Of a DNA stretch of 64,000 bases, positions 42,742 to 50,713 are shown one piece after another. The notes under the pieces were generated by a model. That model worked only from the letters and a program-made list of their open reading frames with translations, did no database searches and was not told where the DNA came from. Location of the stretch: assembly GCF_001864935.2 (NCBI RefSeq), contig NZ_CP126267.1, forward strand, positions 2,666,001 through 2,730,000, written 5' to 3'. Origin of the DNA: Curtobacterium sp. MCBA15_012 (GTDB lineage: Bacteria > Actinomycetota > Actinomycetes > Actinomycetales > Microbacteriaceae). The position numbers and the translations under genes are program-made. The stretch's first letter is position 1, and each line of letters opens with the position of its first letter.

Positions 42742-43806
42742 GTGACCCCGTCACCGACCACGACCGACCTGCACCTCGGATCGACCCCGTCCGACGTTCT
42801 CTGGGGCCGCCTGCCCGCCCGGACCGACACCCCGGCGCTGACCGTGCGCCCCGGGGCCGTCGTCACGGTGGACACCCTGAGCCACGAGGGCGTCCTCGAG
42901 GACCAGGGCTCCGACCCCGTGGCGTTCTTCGGGCGGCACGGGGTGGCCCGCGCCGACGTGCTCGACGACGCCGTGGCGGTCGCGCGCGAGCTGCGACGCG
43001 GCCCCGACGACGGCCCGCACGTGGTGTCGCGGCCGATCGCGGTCGACGGCGCCGAGCCGGGCGACGTCGTCTCGGTGACGGTGCTCGCGGCGGACCCGCG
43101 CGTGCCGTACGGCGTCGTGTCGAACCGGCACGGGCACGGCGCCCTGCCCGGCGAGCTGCCGCGCGCCGAGGAGACCGTGTCGGTGTTCGCCGACGTCGTG
43201 CAGCGTGACGGTGTGGACGTCGGCAGGCTCCCCGCCGTCGAGGGCGGACCGCGCGTCGTCACCTTCCCGCTGCGGCCCTTCCCCGGCATCGTCGGGGTCA
43301 CCCCGGACAGCGACGAGCGGGCGCACTCGGTGCCGCCCGGGCCGCACGGCGGCAACCTCGACATCGCCCTGCTCACCGCCGGGGCGACCCTGCACCTGCC
43401 GGTCCTCGTGCCGGGCGCGGGGGTGTACGTCGGCGACCCGCACTTCGCGCAGGGCGACGGCGAGGTCGCGCTGACGGCGCTGGAGGCCTCGCTCCGGCTG
43501 GTGCTCCGGATCGACCTGGTCCCGCGGGCCGAGGCGCTGCGGCGGTTCGGCGAGCTCGTCGGTCCCCTCGCCGAGACGACGGAGCACCTCGTGCCCACGG
43601 GACTCGACCACGACCTCGACGAGGCCGTGCGGCGCTGCGTCCGGGCCGCGATCGCGCTGCTCCGGGCGCGCTGGGGCGTCGACGAGCACCTGGCGTACGC
43701 GTACCTCAGCGCCGCGACCGACTTCCGGATCTCGCAGGTGGTCGACCTGGTGTGCGGCTCGCACGCGATGATCCGCAAGGCCGACTTCGCCGGGCTCGAC
43801 CGGTGA
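42742..43806 (+). CDS. Acetamidase/formamidase-family amidase
   Basis: 354 aa from GTG 42742 with CGGAG 5 nt upstream. Motifs of the FmdA/AmdA family: VTVDTLSHEGVLEDQGSDPVAFF, PGDVVSVTVLAADPRVPYGVVSNRHGHGALPGEL, PGPHGGNLDIALLTAGATLHLPVLVPGAGVYVGDPHFAQGDGEV. It hydrolyses formamide or a short-chain amide to ammonia and acid, a fitting late step after ring opening. Its stop is embedded in the first unit of the 24-bp repeat that begins the next gene. Confidence 0.93.
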   Translation: MTPSPTTTDLHLGSTPSDVLWGRLPARTDTPALTVRPGAVVTVDTLSHEGVLEDQGSDPVAFFGRHGVARADVLDDAVAVARELRRGPDDGPHVVSRPIAVDGAEPGDVVSVTVLAADPRVPYGVVSNRHGHGALPGELPRAEETVSVFADVVQRDGVDVGRLPAVEGGPRVVTFPLRPFPGIVGVTPDSDERAHSVPPGPHGGNLDIALLTAGATLHLPVLVPGAGVYVGDPHFAQGDGEVALTALEASLRLVLRIDLVPRAEALRRFGELVGPLAETTEHLVPTGLDHDLDEAVRRCVRAAIALLRARWGVDEHLAYAYLSAATDFRISQVVDLVCGSHAMIRKADFAGLDR

Positions 43807-43925
43807 CCACCGACCAGGGCCGACCGGTGACCACCGACCAGGGCCGACCGGTGACCACCGACCAGGGCCGACCGGTGGCCGCCGACCAGGGCCGACCGGT
43901 GACCACCGACCCGGGCCGACCGGTG
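43803..43925 (+). repeat. 24-bp tandem repeat spanning a gene junction
   Basis: Units of 24 bp with GTG at 43803, 43827, 43851, 43875, 43899 and 43923. Each encodes VTTDQGRP or a close variant (VAADQGRP, VTTDPGRP). Because the GTGA of the stop/start overlap is part of the unit, every copy carries a potential start codon in frame with the amidase. Confidence 0.9.
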
Positions 43926-45524
43926 ACCACCGTCGCGGCCACCTGGCCGGACGGACTCGAACGGGCCTGGACGGCGTACGAGGCCGCCCTCGCCCGGGAC
44001 GACACCGCCGTGCTCGACGACCTGTTCGAGCCCGGCCCGGACACCCTGCGCGGCGACGACGCCGGACTGCTCCGCGGGCACGACGCGATCAGCGCCTTCC
44101 GGTCCGCCCGCGGCGGTGTCGCGCCCCGCACGATCACGTCGGTCGAGGTGCGCCCCCTCGCCGAGGACGTCGTGCTCGTCGTCGGCGTCTCGGCGTTCGA
44201 CGGCGGCGGGAACGGACTGCAGACCCAGGTCTGGCGGCGGACGGCGGGCCGCTGGCGGATCAGCGCCGCGCACGTCACCGGCCGACCGAGGGCCCTCGAC
44301 CGGTCGGTCTGGCGGGTCGTCGGCGACCCCCTCGTCCGCGGTGCCTCGGCCGACCGCGACCGGGCCGACCGCGACCGGGCCGACCGCGACCGGGCCGACG
44401 GCAGCGGGGACCGTGGCGGCGCCGCACCCCGTCCGCTCACCGGGGTGCGCGTCGCGGTGAAGGACCTGTTCGCGGTCGCGGGGCACGTGGTCGGCGCCGG
44501 CAACCCGACCCGGGAGCGGTCGGCCCCGACCTGCGCCGAGCACGCCCCGGCGGTCCGGGCACTGCTCGACGCGGGGGCCGACATCGCCGGCATCGCCAGG
44601 ACCGACGAGTTCGCGTACGCCCTCGCCGGGCGCAACGCGCACTTCGGGTCACCGCCGAACGGCGCCGACCCGGCCCGCATCGGTGGCGGCTCGACCTCGG
44701 GGTCGGCGTCGGCCGTCGCCCTCGGGCAGGCCGACCTCGGGCTCGGCACCGACACGGCCGGCAGCCTGCGCGTGCCGTCGTCGTACCAGGGGCTCTGGGG
44801 CATCCGGACGACGCACGGCGCGGTGTCCCGCGACGGCCTGCTGCCCCTCGCGCAGTCGTTCGACACGGTCGGCTGGGTGGCGCGGTCCGCGGGGGTCCTC
44901 GCCGACGCCCTGGACGTCTCCGCGCCCGCGTCGGACACCGCCGTCGACGACGGGTCGCTGCTCGTGTCGGACGCCCTGCTCGACGCCGCCGACCCCGCGA
45001 CCGCACGGGCCTTCGCCGCCTGGGCCGACGGCACCCGCCGGCCGCTGCGTCCCGTCGCGCTCCCGGACCTCGACGACCTCGCCGAGACCCTGCGGGTCGT
45101 GCAGGCCGCCGAGGCGTGGCGGAACCACGGCCGGTGGGTCACGGAGCACCCCGGCGCGCTCGGCACGGACGTCGCCGAACGCTTCGCCGCGGCCGCCGCC
45201 GTGACCGCCGAGGAGGAAGCAGCGGCCCGCGCCCGGTTGCCGGAGTTGCGCGACCGCGTGCGCGAGGCGGTGGGACCGGGTGTGCTGTGCCTCCCGACCG
45301 TGCCCGGGCCGGCCCCGCTGTGGACCGCGACCGGACCCGACGTCCTGGCCACGCGCCGGGCGACCCTGCGGATGACGGCCGTCGCCGGGATCGGCGGCCT
45401 GCCCGCCGTGAGCGCGCCCCTGCTCCGGGTCGACGGGGCGCCGGTCGGCGTGTGCCTGGTCGGGGCCGCGGGGTCCGACCGCGCCGTGCTGGCCCTGGCG
45501 GCGACCCTCGCCGGGGCCGCCTGA
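43803..45524 (+). CDS. Fusion of AtzH-like domain and amidase-signature enzyme (AtzE-like)
   Basis: 573 aa from GTG 43803, overlapping the formamidase stop by 4 bp; later GTGs in the repeat are also possible starts. Residues 1-45 are the VTTDQGRP repeat. Residues about 46-170 are an NTF2-like AtzH/DUF3225 domain (WPDGLERAWTAYEAALARDDTAVLDDLFEPG ... QVWRRTAGRWRISAAHVTG). A linker (ADRDRADRDRAD) precedes the amidase signature domain with catalytic Lys in VRVAVKDLFAVAG, cis-Ser in GGGSTSGSASAVALG and nucleophile Ser in GTDTAGSLRVPS. AtzE/AtzH act on carboxybiuret-type ureas in cyanurate breakdown. The small AtzG subunit is not seen. Confidence 0.88.
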   Translation: MTTDQGRPVTTDQGRPVTTDQGRPVAADQGRPVTTDPGRPVTTVAATWPDGLERAWTAYEAALARDDTAVLDDLFEPGPDTLRGDDAGLLRGHDAISAFRSARGGVAPRTITSVEVRPLAEDVVLVVGVSAFDGGGNGLQTQVWRRTAGRWRISAAHVTGRPRALDRSVWRVVGDPLVRGASADRDRADRDRADRDRADGSGDRGGAAPRPLTGVRVAVKDLFAVAGHVVGAGNPTRERSAPTCAEHAPAVRALLDAGADIAGIARTDEFAYALAGRNAHFGSPPNGADPARIGGGSTSGSASAVALGQADLGLGTDTAGSLRVPSSYQGLWGIRTTHGAVSRDGLLPLAQSFDTVGWVARSAGVLADALDVSAPASDTAVDDGSLLVSDALLDAADPATARAFAAWADGTRRPLRPVALPDLDDLAETLRVVQAAEAWRNHGRWVTEHPGALGTDVAERFAAAAAVTAEEEAAARARLPELRDRVREAVGPGVLCLPTVPGPAPLWTATGPDVLATRRATLRMTAVAGIGGLPAVSAPLLRVDGAPVGVCLVGAAGSDRAVLALAATLAGAA

Positions 45525-45597
45525 CGGACGACCGCCTGCCCGCCGGGGTACGCGGTTGTCCGCCGACGCACCGACTGTCGTCGACGACGCCCGGGTC

Positions 45598-45603
45598 TAC
45601 CGT
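45598..45603 (+). promoter_or_regulatory. Candidate -10 box (TACCGT)
   Basis: TACCGT about 45 nt upstream of ATG 45648, in the 123-bp gap after the amidase fusion. It would give a leader of roughly 38 nt. The -35 region is not recognisable. Confidence 0.35.
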
Positions 45604-45647
45604 CGGTCCCGGGCGGCAACGGGGCCGTCCACGACGGATCGAGCATC

Positions 45648-47429
45648 ATGCAACGACGGATGAGCAAGCTCCTCGCGACCATCACGGCGGTCGGGCTGGT
45701 CGGTGCCCTCGCACCGGCCCTGCAGGCACAGGCCGCGGTCACGACGAGCGACACCCCGGACCTCGGGAGCAACGTCAAGGTCTACAGCCCCTCGACACCG
45801 ACCTCGACCATCCAGGCCGACGTCGACGCCGCGTTCAGCTCGCAGCTCCGCAGCACCACCGCGCAGTTCGGGTCGCAGCGGTACGCCTTCCTGTTCAAGC
45901 CGGGCAGCTACGGCCGGGTCTGGGCGAACCTCGGCTTCTACACGTCGGTCGCGGGTCTCGGGAAGAACCCCGACGACGTCACGATCAGCGGCGCGGTCAA
46001 CGTCGACTCGGGCTGGAACGCCGGCGACGAGAAGAACGCCACGCAGAACTTCTGGCGCTCGGTCGAGAACCTGGCGATCGTGCCCGAGGGCGGCACCGAC
46101 CGCTGGGCCGTGTCCCAGGCCGCGCCGATGCGCCGCGTGCACGTCAAGGGCAACCTGACGATGGGCCCGTCGAACCAGGACGGCGGCCAGGGCTACTCGT
46201 CCGGCGGCTACATCGCGGACACGAAGGTCGACGGCACCGTCACCTCGGGGTCGCAGCAGCAGTGGTACACGCGCAACTCCACGCTCGGCTCGTGGCAGGG
46301 CGGCAACTGGAACATGACGTTCTCGGGCGTGCAGGGCGCACCGGCGAACGACTTCTCGAAGAGCTACACGACCCTGTCCACCACGCCGACGACCCGCGAG
46401 AAGCCGTACCTGTGGGTCGACTCGTCGAACAAGTACCACGTGTTCGTCCCGTCGCTGCGGCAGGACTCGTCCGGCGTCACCTGGCCGAACACCGGCGGCA
46501 CCGACCTCCCGATGCGGAACTTCTACGTCGCTCACCCGGGCGACTCCGCGGCCACGATCAACAGCGCGCTGGCCCAGGGCCTGAACCTGTTCTTCACGCC
46601 GGGCACCTACCGACTGGACGCCGCGCTGAACGTCACGCGTGCGGACACCGTCGTGACGGGCATCGGGTTCCCCACGCTCGTGCCGACGGCCGGCAACGCG
46701 GTCCTGACCTCGAACGACGTCGCCGGCGTGAACGTGTCGAACCTCGTGGTGGACGCGGGACCGCAGAACAGCGCGCAGTTGGTCCGACTCGGCACGAGCG
46801 GTTCGCACGTCGACCACGCGGCCGACCCGCAGAGCATCCAGGACGTCTTCTTCCGCGTCGGCTCGAGCATCCAGGGCAAGGCGACGACGACGCTGCAGGT
46901 CAACGCCGACGACACCCTCGTCGACCACATCTGGGCCTGGCGCGCCGACCACGGCGGAGCGGCCACGGGCTGGACGGTCAACACCGGCGCGACCGGCGTC
47001 GAGGTGAACGGCAACGACGTCCTCGCGACCGGCCTCTTCGTCGAGCACTACCAGCAGTACGAGGTGCTCTGGAACGGGAACAACGGGAGGACGATCTTCT
47101 TCCAGAACGAGATGCCGTACGACGTGCCGGACAACGCCTCGTGGCAGAGCCCGACCGGAGCCGGGTACGCGGCGTACAAGGTCGCGTCGACCGTCACGAA
47201 GCACGAGATCTGGGGCGGTGGCGTCTACTGCTTCTTCAACACCAACCCCGCGGTGCACGCCGACCGGGCGTTCGAGGTCCCGCAGACGGCCGGGGTGCGG
47301 GCACACGGCCTGGTCACGGTGTCCCTCGGTGACGTCGGCACGATCTCGAGCGTCATCAACGGGGTCGGTGGGCCCGTCCCGACGCCGGCGGGCAACACCG
47401 CGCCGAACCGGGTGGCGTCCTACAACTGA
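45648..47429 (+). CDS. Secreted parallel beta-helix protein (pectate-lyase/GH55-like fold)
   Basis: 593 aa. Signal peptide MQRRMSKLLATITAVGLVGALAPALQAQA, cleaved near residue 29; an alternative ATG 12 nt later would leave it intact. The mature protein starts IQADVDAAFSSQLRSTTAQFGSQRYAFLFKPGSYG and has long runs of Asn/Asp/Gly-containing short strands (NLAIVPEGG, TINSALAQGLNLFFTPGTYRLDAALNVTRADTVVTGIGFPTLVP) typical of right-handed beta-helices. Similar proteins are annotated as coagulation factor 5/8 domain proteins or GH55-like. I cannot identify catalytic residues. Probably binds or cleaves a plant or fungal polysaccharide. Confidence 0.75.
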   Translation: MQRRMSKLLATITAVGLVGALAPALQAQAAVTTSDTPDLGSNVKVYSPSTPTSTIQADVDAAFSSQLRSTTAQFGSQRYAFLFKPGSYGRVWANLGFYTSVAGLGKNPDDVTISGAVNVDSGWNAGDEKNATQNFWRSVENLAIVPEGGTDRWAVSQAAPMRRVHVKGNLTMGPSNQDGGQGYSSGGYIADTKVDGTVTSGSQQQWYTRNSTLGSWQGGNWNMTFSGVQGAPANDFSKSYTTLSTTPTTREKPYLWVDSSNKYHVFVPSLRQDSSGVTWPNTGGTDLPMRNFYVAHPGDSAATINSALAQGLNLFFTPGTYRLDAALNVTRADTVVTGIGFPTLVPTAGNAVLTSNDVAGVNVSNLVVDAGPQNSAQLVRLGTSGSHVDHAADPQSIQDVFFRVGSSIQGKATTTLQVNADDTLVDHIWAWRADHGGAATGWTVNTGATGVEVNGNDVLATGLFVEHYQQYEVLWNGNNGRTIFFQNEMPYDVPDNASWQSPTGAGYAAYKVASTVTKHEIWGGGVYCFFNTNPAVHADRAFEVPQTAGVRAHGLVTVSLGDVGTISSVINGVGGPVPTPAGNTAPNRVASYN

Positions 47430-47448
47430 CCCGATCCGGGGCGACCGG

Positions 47449-47489
47449 GGGCGGGGCCGACGCGGGTGGGAGCCGCGGCGGCCCCGCCC
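47449..47489. terminator. Hairpin terminator after the beta-helix gene
   Basis: Arms GGGCGGGGCC (47449-47458) and GGCCCCGCCC (47480-47489), 20 nt after the stop. It differs in sequence from the dispersed hairpin. Confidence 0.6.
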
Positions 47490-47558
47490 GCGCGTGCGCT
47501 CGATCGTGCGTGTCCGTCGGGGCACACGCACCGTCAGCCCACCGGGACGCGCCGTCGG

Positions 47559-47564
47559 TAGCGT
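47559..47564 (+). promoter_or_regulatory. Leaderless-type -10 box (TAGCGT)
   Basis: TAGCGT, 7 nt, GTG 47572. Confidence 0.5.
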
Positions 47565-47571
47565 CCGCAGG

Positions 47572-49050
47572 GTGACCGACACCCCACGGACCCGCCTGGT
47601 CCTCCCCGGGCAGTACGGGCCGCTGTTCGACGACGGCGGCCCCGCCCTCGTGGTCGAGGCCCGGGAGTTCTTCGCCGCCCGACCGATGCACCGCGCGAAG
47701 GCCCACCTGTGGCTGAGCGCCCTGCGCCACCGGGTCCGCGAGCTCGGCGACCGCGCCGAGCACGTGCAGGTCGAGACCCTCGAGGAGGCCCTGGTCGGCC
47801 GGGACGACCTGGACGTGGTCGATCCGCCGTCCCGGACGCTCCGCGCGCAGGTCCGGCACTGGGGCCGGGGCACCGAGGTCCTGCCGAGCCGGGGCTTCAT
47901 CACCGACGAGGCCGAGTTCGCCGAGTGGGCGGCGCAGGGCACCGGGCGCTTCCGGATGGAGACCCACTACGAGCGGGTCCGCCGCCGCGAGGGCTGGCTC
48001 ATGCAGTCGGACGCGCCGCTCGGCGGGAAGTTCAGCCTCGACGAGCAGAACCGCCAGCCGCCGCCGAAGGGTGCGACGACCCTCGGCCTGCCCGACCCGT
48101 GGTGGCCGACCGAGGACGAGGTCGACGACGAGGTGCGGCACGACCTCGACCGGTGGGAGCGCGACGGACTCGTGCGCTTCGTCGGCAAGGACGACACCCG
48201 GCGCTTCGCGGTCACGGCCGACGAGGCCCGCGCCGCCCTCGACGACTTCGTGCAGGTGCGGCTCGGCGACTTCGGTCCGTTCGAGGACGCCACGCTCACG
48301 AACGACTGGACGATGGCGCACTCGCTCCTCAGCGTGCCGATGAACCTCGGCGTGCTCGACCCGTTCGAGGTCGTCGAGGCCGCACTCGCCGCGTACCGCG
48401 ACCACGACGCCCCGCTCGCGAGCGTCGAGGGCTTCGTCCGCCAGGTCGCCGGTTGGCGCGACTACGTGTGGCACCTCTACTGGTGGTTCGGCGACGACTA
48501 CGGTGCGACCGAGAACGCCCTCGACGCCACCGCGCGCCTGCCCCGGTGGTGGCGGGAGCTCGACGCCTCCGAGGTCGATGCGGTCTGCCTGAGCACGGCG
48601 ATGGAGGGGCTGCACGACCACGGGTGGCTGCACCACATCCAGCGCCTCATGGTGCTCGGCAACTTCGCCCTGCAGCGCGGCTACGACCCCGTGCACCTGA
48701 CCGAGTGGTTCACCGACGTGTTCGTCGACGGCACCGACTGGGTGATGCCCGCGAACATCATCGGGATGTCGCAGCACGCCGACGGCGGCATGGTCGCGAC
48801 GAAGCCGTACGCGTCCGGCGGGCGCTACATCGACCGGATGTCCGACCACTGCGGCGGGTGCCGGTACGACCCGACGAAGCGGGTCGGCGAGGACGCCTGC
48901 CCCTTCACGGCCGGCTACTGGGCGTTCCTCGCGCGCACCGAGCCGGCGCTGCGGGACAACCCCCGCATGATGCGGCCCCTGCAGCAGATGCGGAAGCTCG
49001 CCGACCTGGACGAGGTGGTCGCACAGGAGGCGCGGCGCGGGACGCCCTGA
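47572..49050 (+). CDS. phrB: FeS-type prokaryotic (6-4) photolyase / cryptochrome-like (FeS-BCP)
   Basis: 492 aa. N-terminal Rossmann-like domain with RTRLVLPGQYGPLFDD; C-terminal FAD/DNA domain with LTNDWTMAHSLLSVPMNLGVLDPFEVVEAAL, GWRDYVWHLYWW, HHIQRLMVLGNFALQRGYDP and WVMPANIIGMSQHADGG. The four-Cys set for a [4Fe-4S] cluster is visible: VDAVCLSTAM and CGGCRYDPTKRVGEDACPF. This matches the PhrB/CryB family that repairs (6-4) photoproducts using FAD and a lumazine antenna. Leaderless start and hairpin copy 6 bracket it as a single-gene unit. Confidence 0.93.
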   Translation: MTDTPRTRLVLPGQYGPLFDDGGPALVVEAREFFAARPMHRAKAHLWLSALRHRVRELGDRAEHVQVETLEEALVGRDDLDVVDPPSRTLRAQVRHWGRGTEVLPSRGFITDEAEFAEWAAQGTGRFRMETHYERVRRREGWLMQSDAPLGGKFSLDEQNRQPPPKGATTLGLPDPWWPTEDEVDDEVRHDLDRWERDGLVRFVGKDDTRRFAVTADEARAALDDFVQVRLGDFGPFEDATLTNDWTMAHSLLSVPMNLGVLDPFEVVEAALAAYRDHDAPLASVEGFVRQVAGWRDYVWHLYWWFGDDYGATENALDATARLPRWWRELDASEVDAVCLSTAMEGLHDHGWLHHIQRLMVLGNFALQRGYDPVHLTEWFTDVFVDGTDWVMPANIIGMSQHADGGMVATKPYASGGRYIDRMSDHCGGCRYDPTKRVGEDACPFTAGYWAFLARTEPALRDNPRMMRPLQQMRKLADLDEVVAQEARRGTP

Positions 49051-49072
49051 CGGCGTCGGTCCCAGGGTGGTC

Positions 49073-49126
49073 GGCACCGGCCGGGAGGCGCGGGGCTGGC
49101 CCGCCCCGCGCCTCCCGTCCGGTGCC
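49073..49126. terminator. Dispersed hairpin terminator, copy 6
   Basis: Long inverted repeat GGCACCGG-CCGGGAGGCGCGGGG (left, from 49073) and CCCCGCGCCTCCCGTCCGGTGCC (right, to 49126) with one internal mismatch, 23 nt after the photolyase stop. Confidence 0.8.
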
Positions 49127-49229
49127 GGGTCGCGCCCCGTCGACGGAGCAGACGACGTCGGCTCGCGCCCGTCCACCCGACGGTTCCTGCTCCGTCCGCG
49201 GAGGGAGGCGGCCGCGCGAGCCGCCCCGG

Positions 49230-49235
49230 TAGGGT
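49230..49235 (+). promoter_or_regulatory. Leaderless-type -10 box (TAGGGT)
   Basis: TAGGGT, 7 nt, GTG 49243. Confidence 0.5.
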
Positions 49236-49242
49236 CGGGAAC

Positions 49243-50565
49243 GTGAGCAACGATGCATTCGACGACCGCTACGAGCTGCGCGAGTTCGCGCCCGGTACGG
49301 ACGAGCAGGGGGCACCGGACGCCGTGACCGACGCGTGGATGCACGCCGTCGGGCTCGGCTTCCACGAGCCGCACCCGGACGCTGAGGGCGCCGCGCGGAT
49401 GGTGGCGAACATGGTCGCCGACGACGAGACCTTCCTCGGGGTGTACGTCCGCGAGCCCCTGCCCGGCTCGGTGGACGCGACGTGGCCCGCTGGCACGTTC
49501 ACCTGGTTCCGCAAGGCCCTGAGCTGGGGCGACGGCGCGACCATCGACACCCAGGCGATCTCCGCCGTGACCGTCCGACCGACCGAACGTCGGCGCGGGA
49601 TCCTCCGCCGGATGATGACGCACGCCCTCGAGCGCGGCGTCGCCGAGGGGTACGCGGTCGCGTCGCTGACCGCCTCCGAGGGCACCATCTACCGGCGCTT
49701 CGGCTTCGGCTGCGCGATCCGCGAGCGCGCGGTGCGTGTCCGTCGCGCACGGGCGCTCCCGTTGCTCGCACCGACGAGCGGCCGGGTGTCGGTCGTCACG
49801 CCGGAGTGGCTGGACGAGGGCACCGCCCGCGCCGTGTTCGACCGGTTCGACGCCCGCACCCCGGGGTCGATGGTGCGGAACGCCGGCACCTGGCCGATCG
49901 TCCTCGGGCTCCGGAACGGCGACGGCTCCCCCGCGAAGGACGTCCGCGGCGCCGTGCACCGCCCCGACGACTCGGACGAGGTCGACGGCTACGTGACCTG
50001 GCGCGTCAAGGAGGGCTCGGGCCGCGACCAGGACACCGTGCTCGAGGTCGTCGACCTGGTCTACGCGACCGACGAGGCGTACCTGTCGCTCTGGGAGTTC
50101 CTGCTCTCGATCGACCTGAACGACGTGGTGCGGTACAGCCGCTCGCGCCTGGACGACCCGATCGTCGCGGCCATCGGCGACAACCGCGCGTACGACGTCG
50201 ACCACGAGGAGGACCACGTCTGGCTCCGCGTGCTCGACGTCGCGGCGGTGCTGTCCGCGCGGCCGTTCGCGGTCGACGGCTCGCTGACCCTCGCCGTGTC
50301 CGACGCGATGGGCTTCGCGGCGGGCACGTACCGGCTCGACGTCGTGGACGGCCGCGGCACGGTGACCCGCACGGCGGACGAGCCGCGCGACGACGCCGAC
50401 CTGCAGATGGACGTCGCGGAGCTCGGCGCGGTCCTCATCGGCTCGGTCTCGCCGCGGACGCTCGCGGCGGCCGGGCTCGTGCGGGCCACGGGCCCGGCGG
50501 CGGTGACGCGCTTCGCGGCGATGCTGACCCCGGTGCGCACGCCGCACGGCATCACGTACTTCTGA
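49243..50565 (+). CDS. Eis-like GNAT acetyltransferase
   Basis: 440 aa, three-domain Eis architecture. N-terminal GNAT: ISAVTVRPTERRRGILRRMMTHALERGVAEGYAVASLTASEGTIYRRFGFGCA (acetyl-CoA motif and the E-x-x-I-Y-x-R-F-G-F-G mark). Middle GNAT-like domain about residues 190-310. The sterol-carrier-like C-terminus ends LTPVRTPHGITYF; its terminal Phe carboxylate is the catalytic base in Eis enzymes and is kept here. Family members acetylate aminoglycosides or protein amines. Single gene, leaderless. Confidence 0.9.
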   Translation: MSNDAFDDRYELREFAPGTDEQGAPDAVTDAWMHAVGLGFHEPHPDAEGAARMVANMVADDETFLGVYVREPLPGSVDATWPAGTFTWFRKALSWGDGATIDTQAISAVTVRPTERRRGILRRMMTHALERGVAEGYAVASLTASEGTIYRRFGFGCAIRERAVRVRRARALPLLAPTSGRVSVVTPEWLDEGTARAVFDRFDARTPGSMVRNAGTWPIVLGLRNGDGSPAKDVRGAVHRPDDSDEVDGYVTWRVKEGSGRDQDTVLEVVDLVYATDEAYLSLWEFLLSIDLNDVVRYSRSRLDDPIVAAIGDNRAYDVDHEEDHVWLRVLDVAAVLSARPFAVDGSLTLAVSDAMGFAAGTYRLDVVDGRGTVTRTADEPRDDADLQMDVAELGAVLIGSVSPRTLAAAGLVRATGPAAVTRFAAMLTPVRTPHGITYF

Positions 50566-50596
50566 TCGGCGCGGGGGCAGTCCCCTGCACTGCGAA

Positions 50597-50650
50597 CAAC
50601 CGGAAGCACCTCGCACCACGAAGTCCCGTGGCGCGAGGTGCTTCCGGTTG
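50597..50650. terminator. Long perfect hairpin between convergent genes
   Basis: Arms of 18 bp (50597-50614 CAACCGGAAGCACCTCGC, 50633-50650 its complement) enclosing an inner CCACG/CGTGG stem and AAGTCC loop. It lies between the Eis-like gene and the minus-strand peptide permease and is unrelated in sequence to the dispersed hairpin. Likely a bidirectional terminator. The remainder of 50651-50713 shows nothing else. Confidence 0.8.
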
Positions 50651-50713
50651 TGCACGAGCACGCGGCACCACGCGAGTGCGACGTGCGCAGGCGGCCCGCG
50701 GCGGCGCGCGCCC

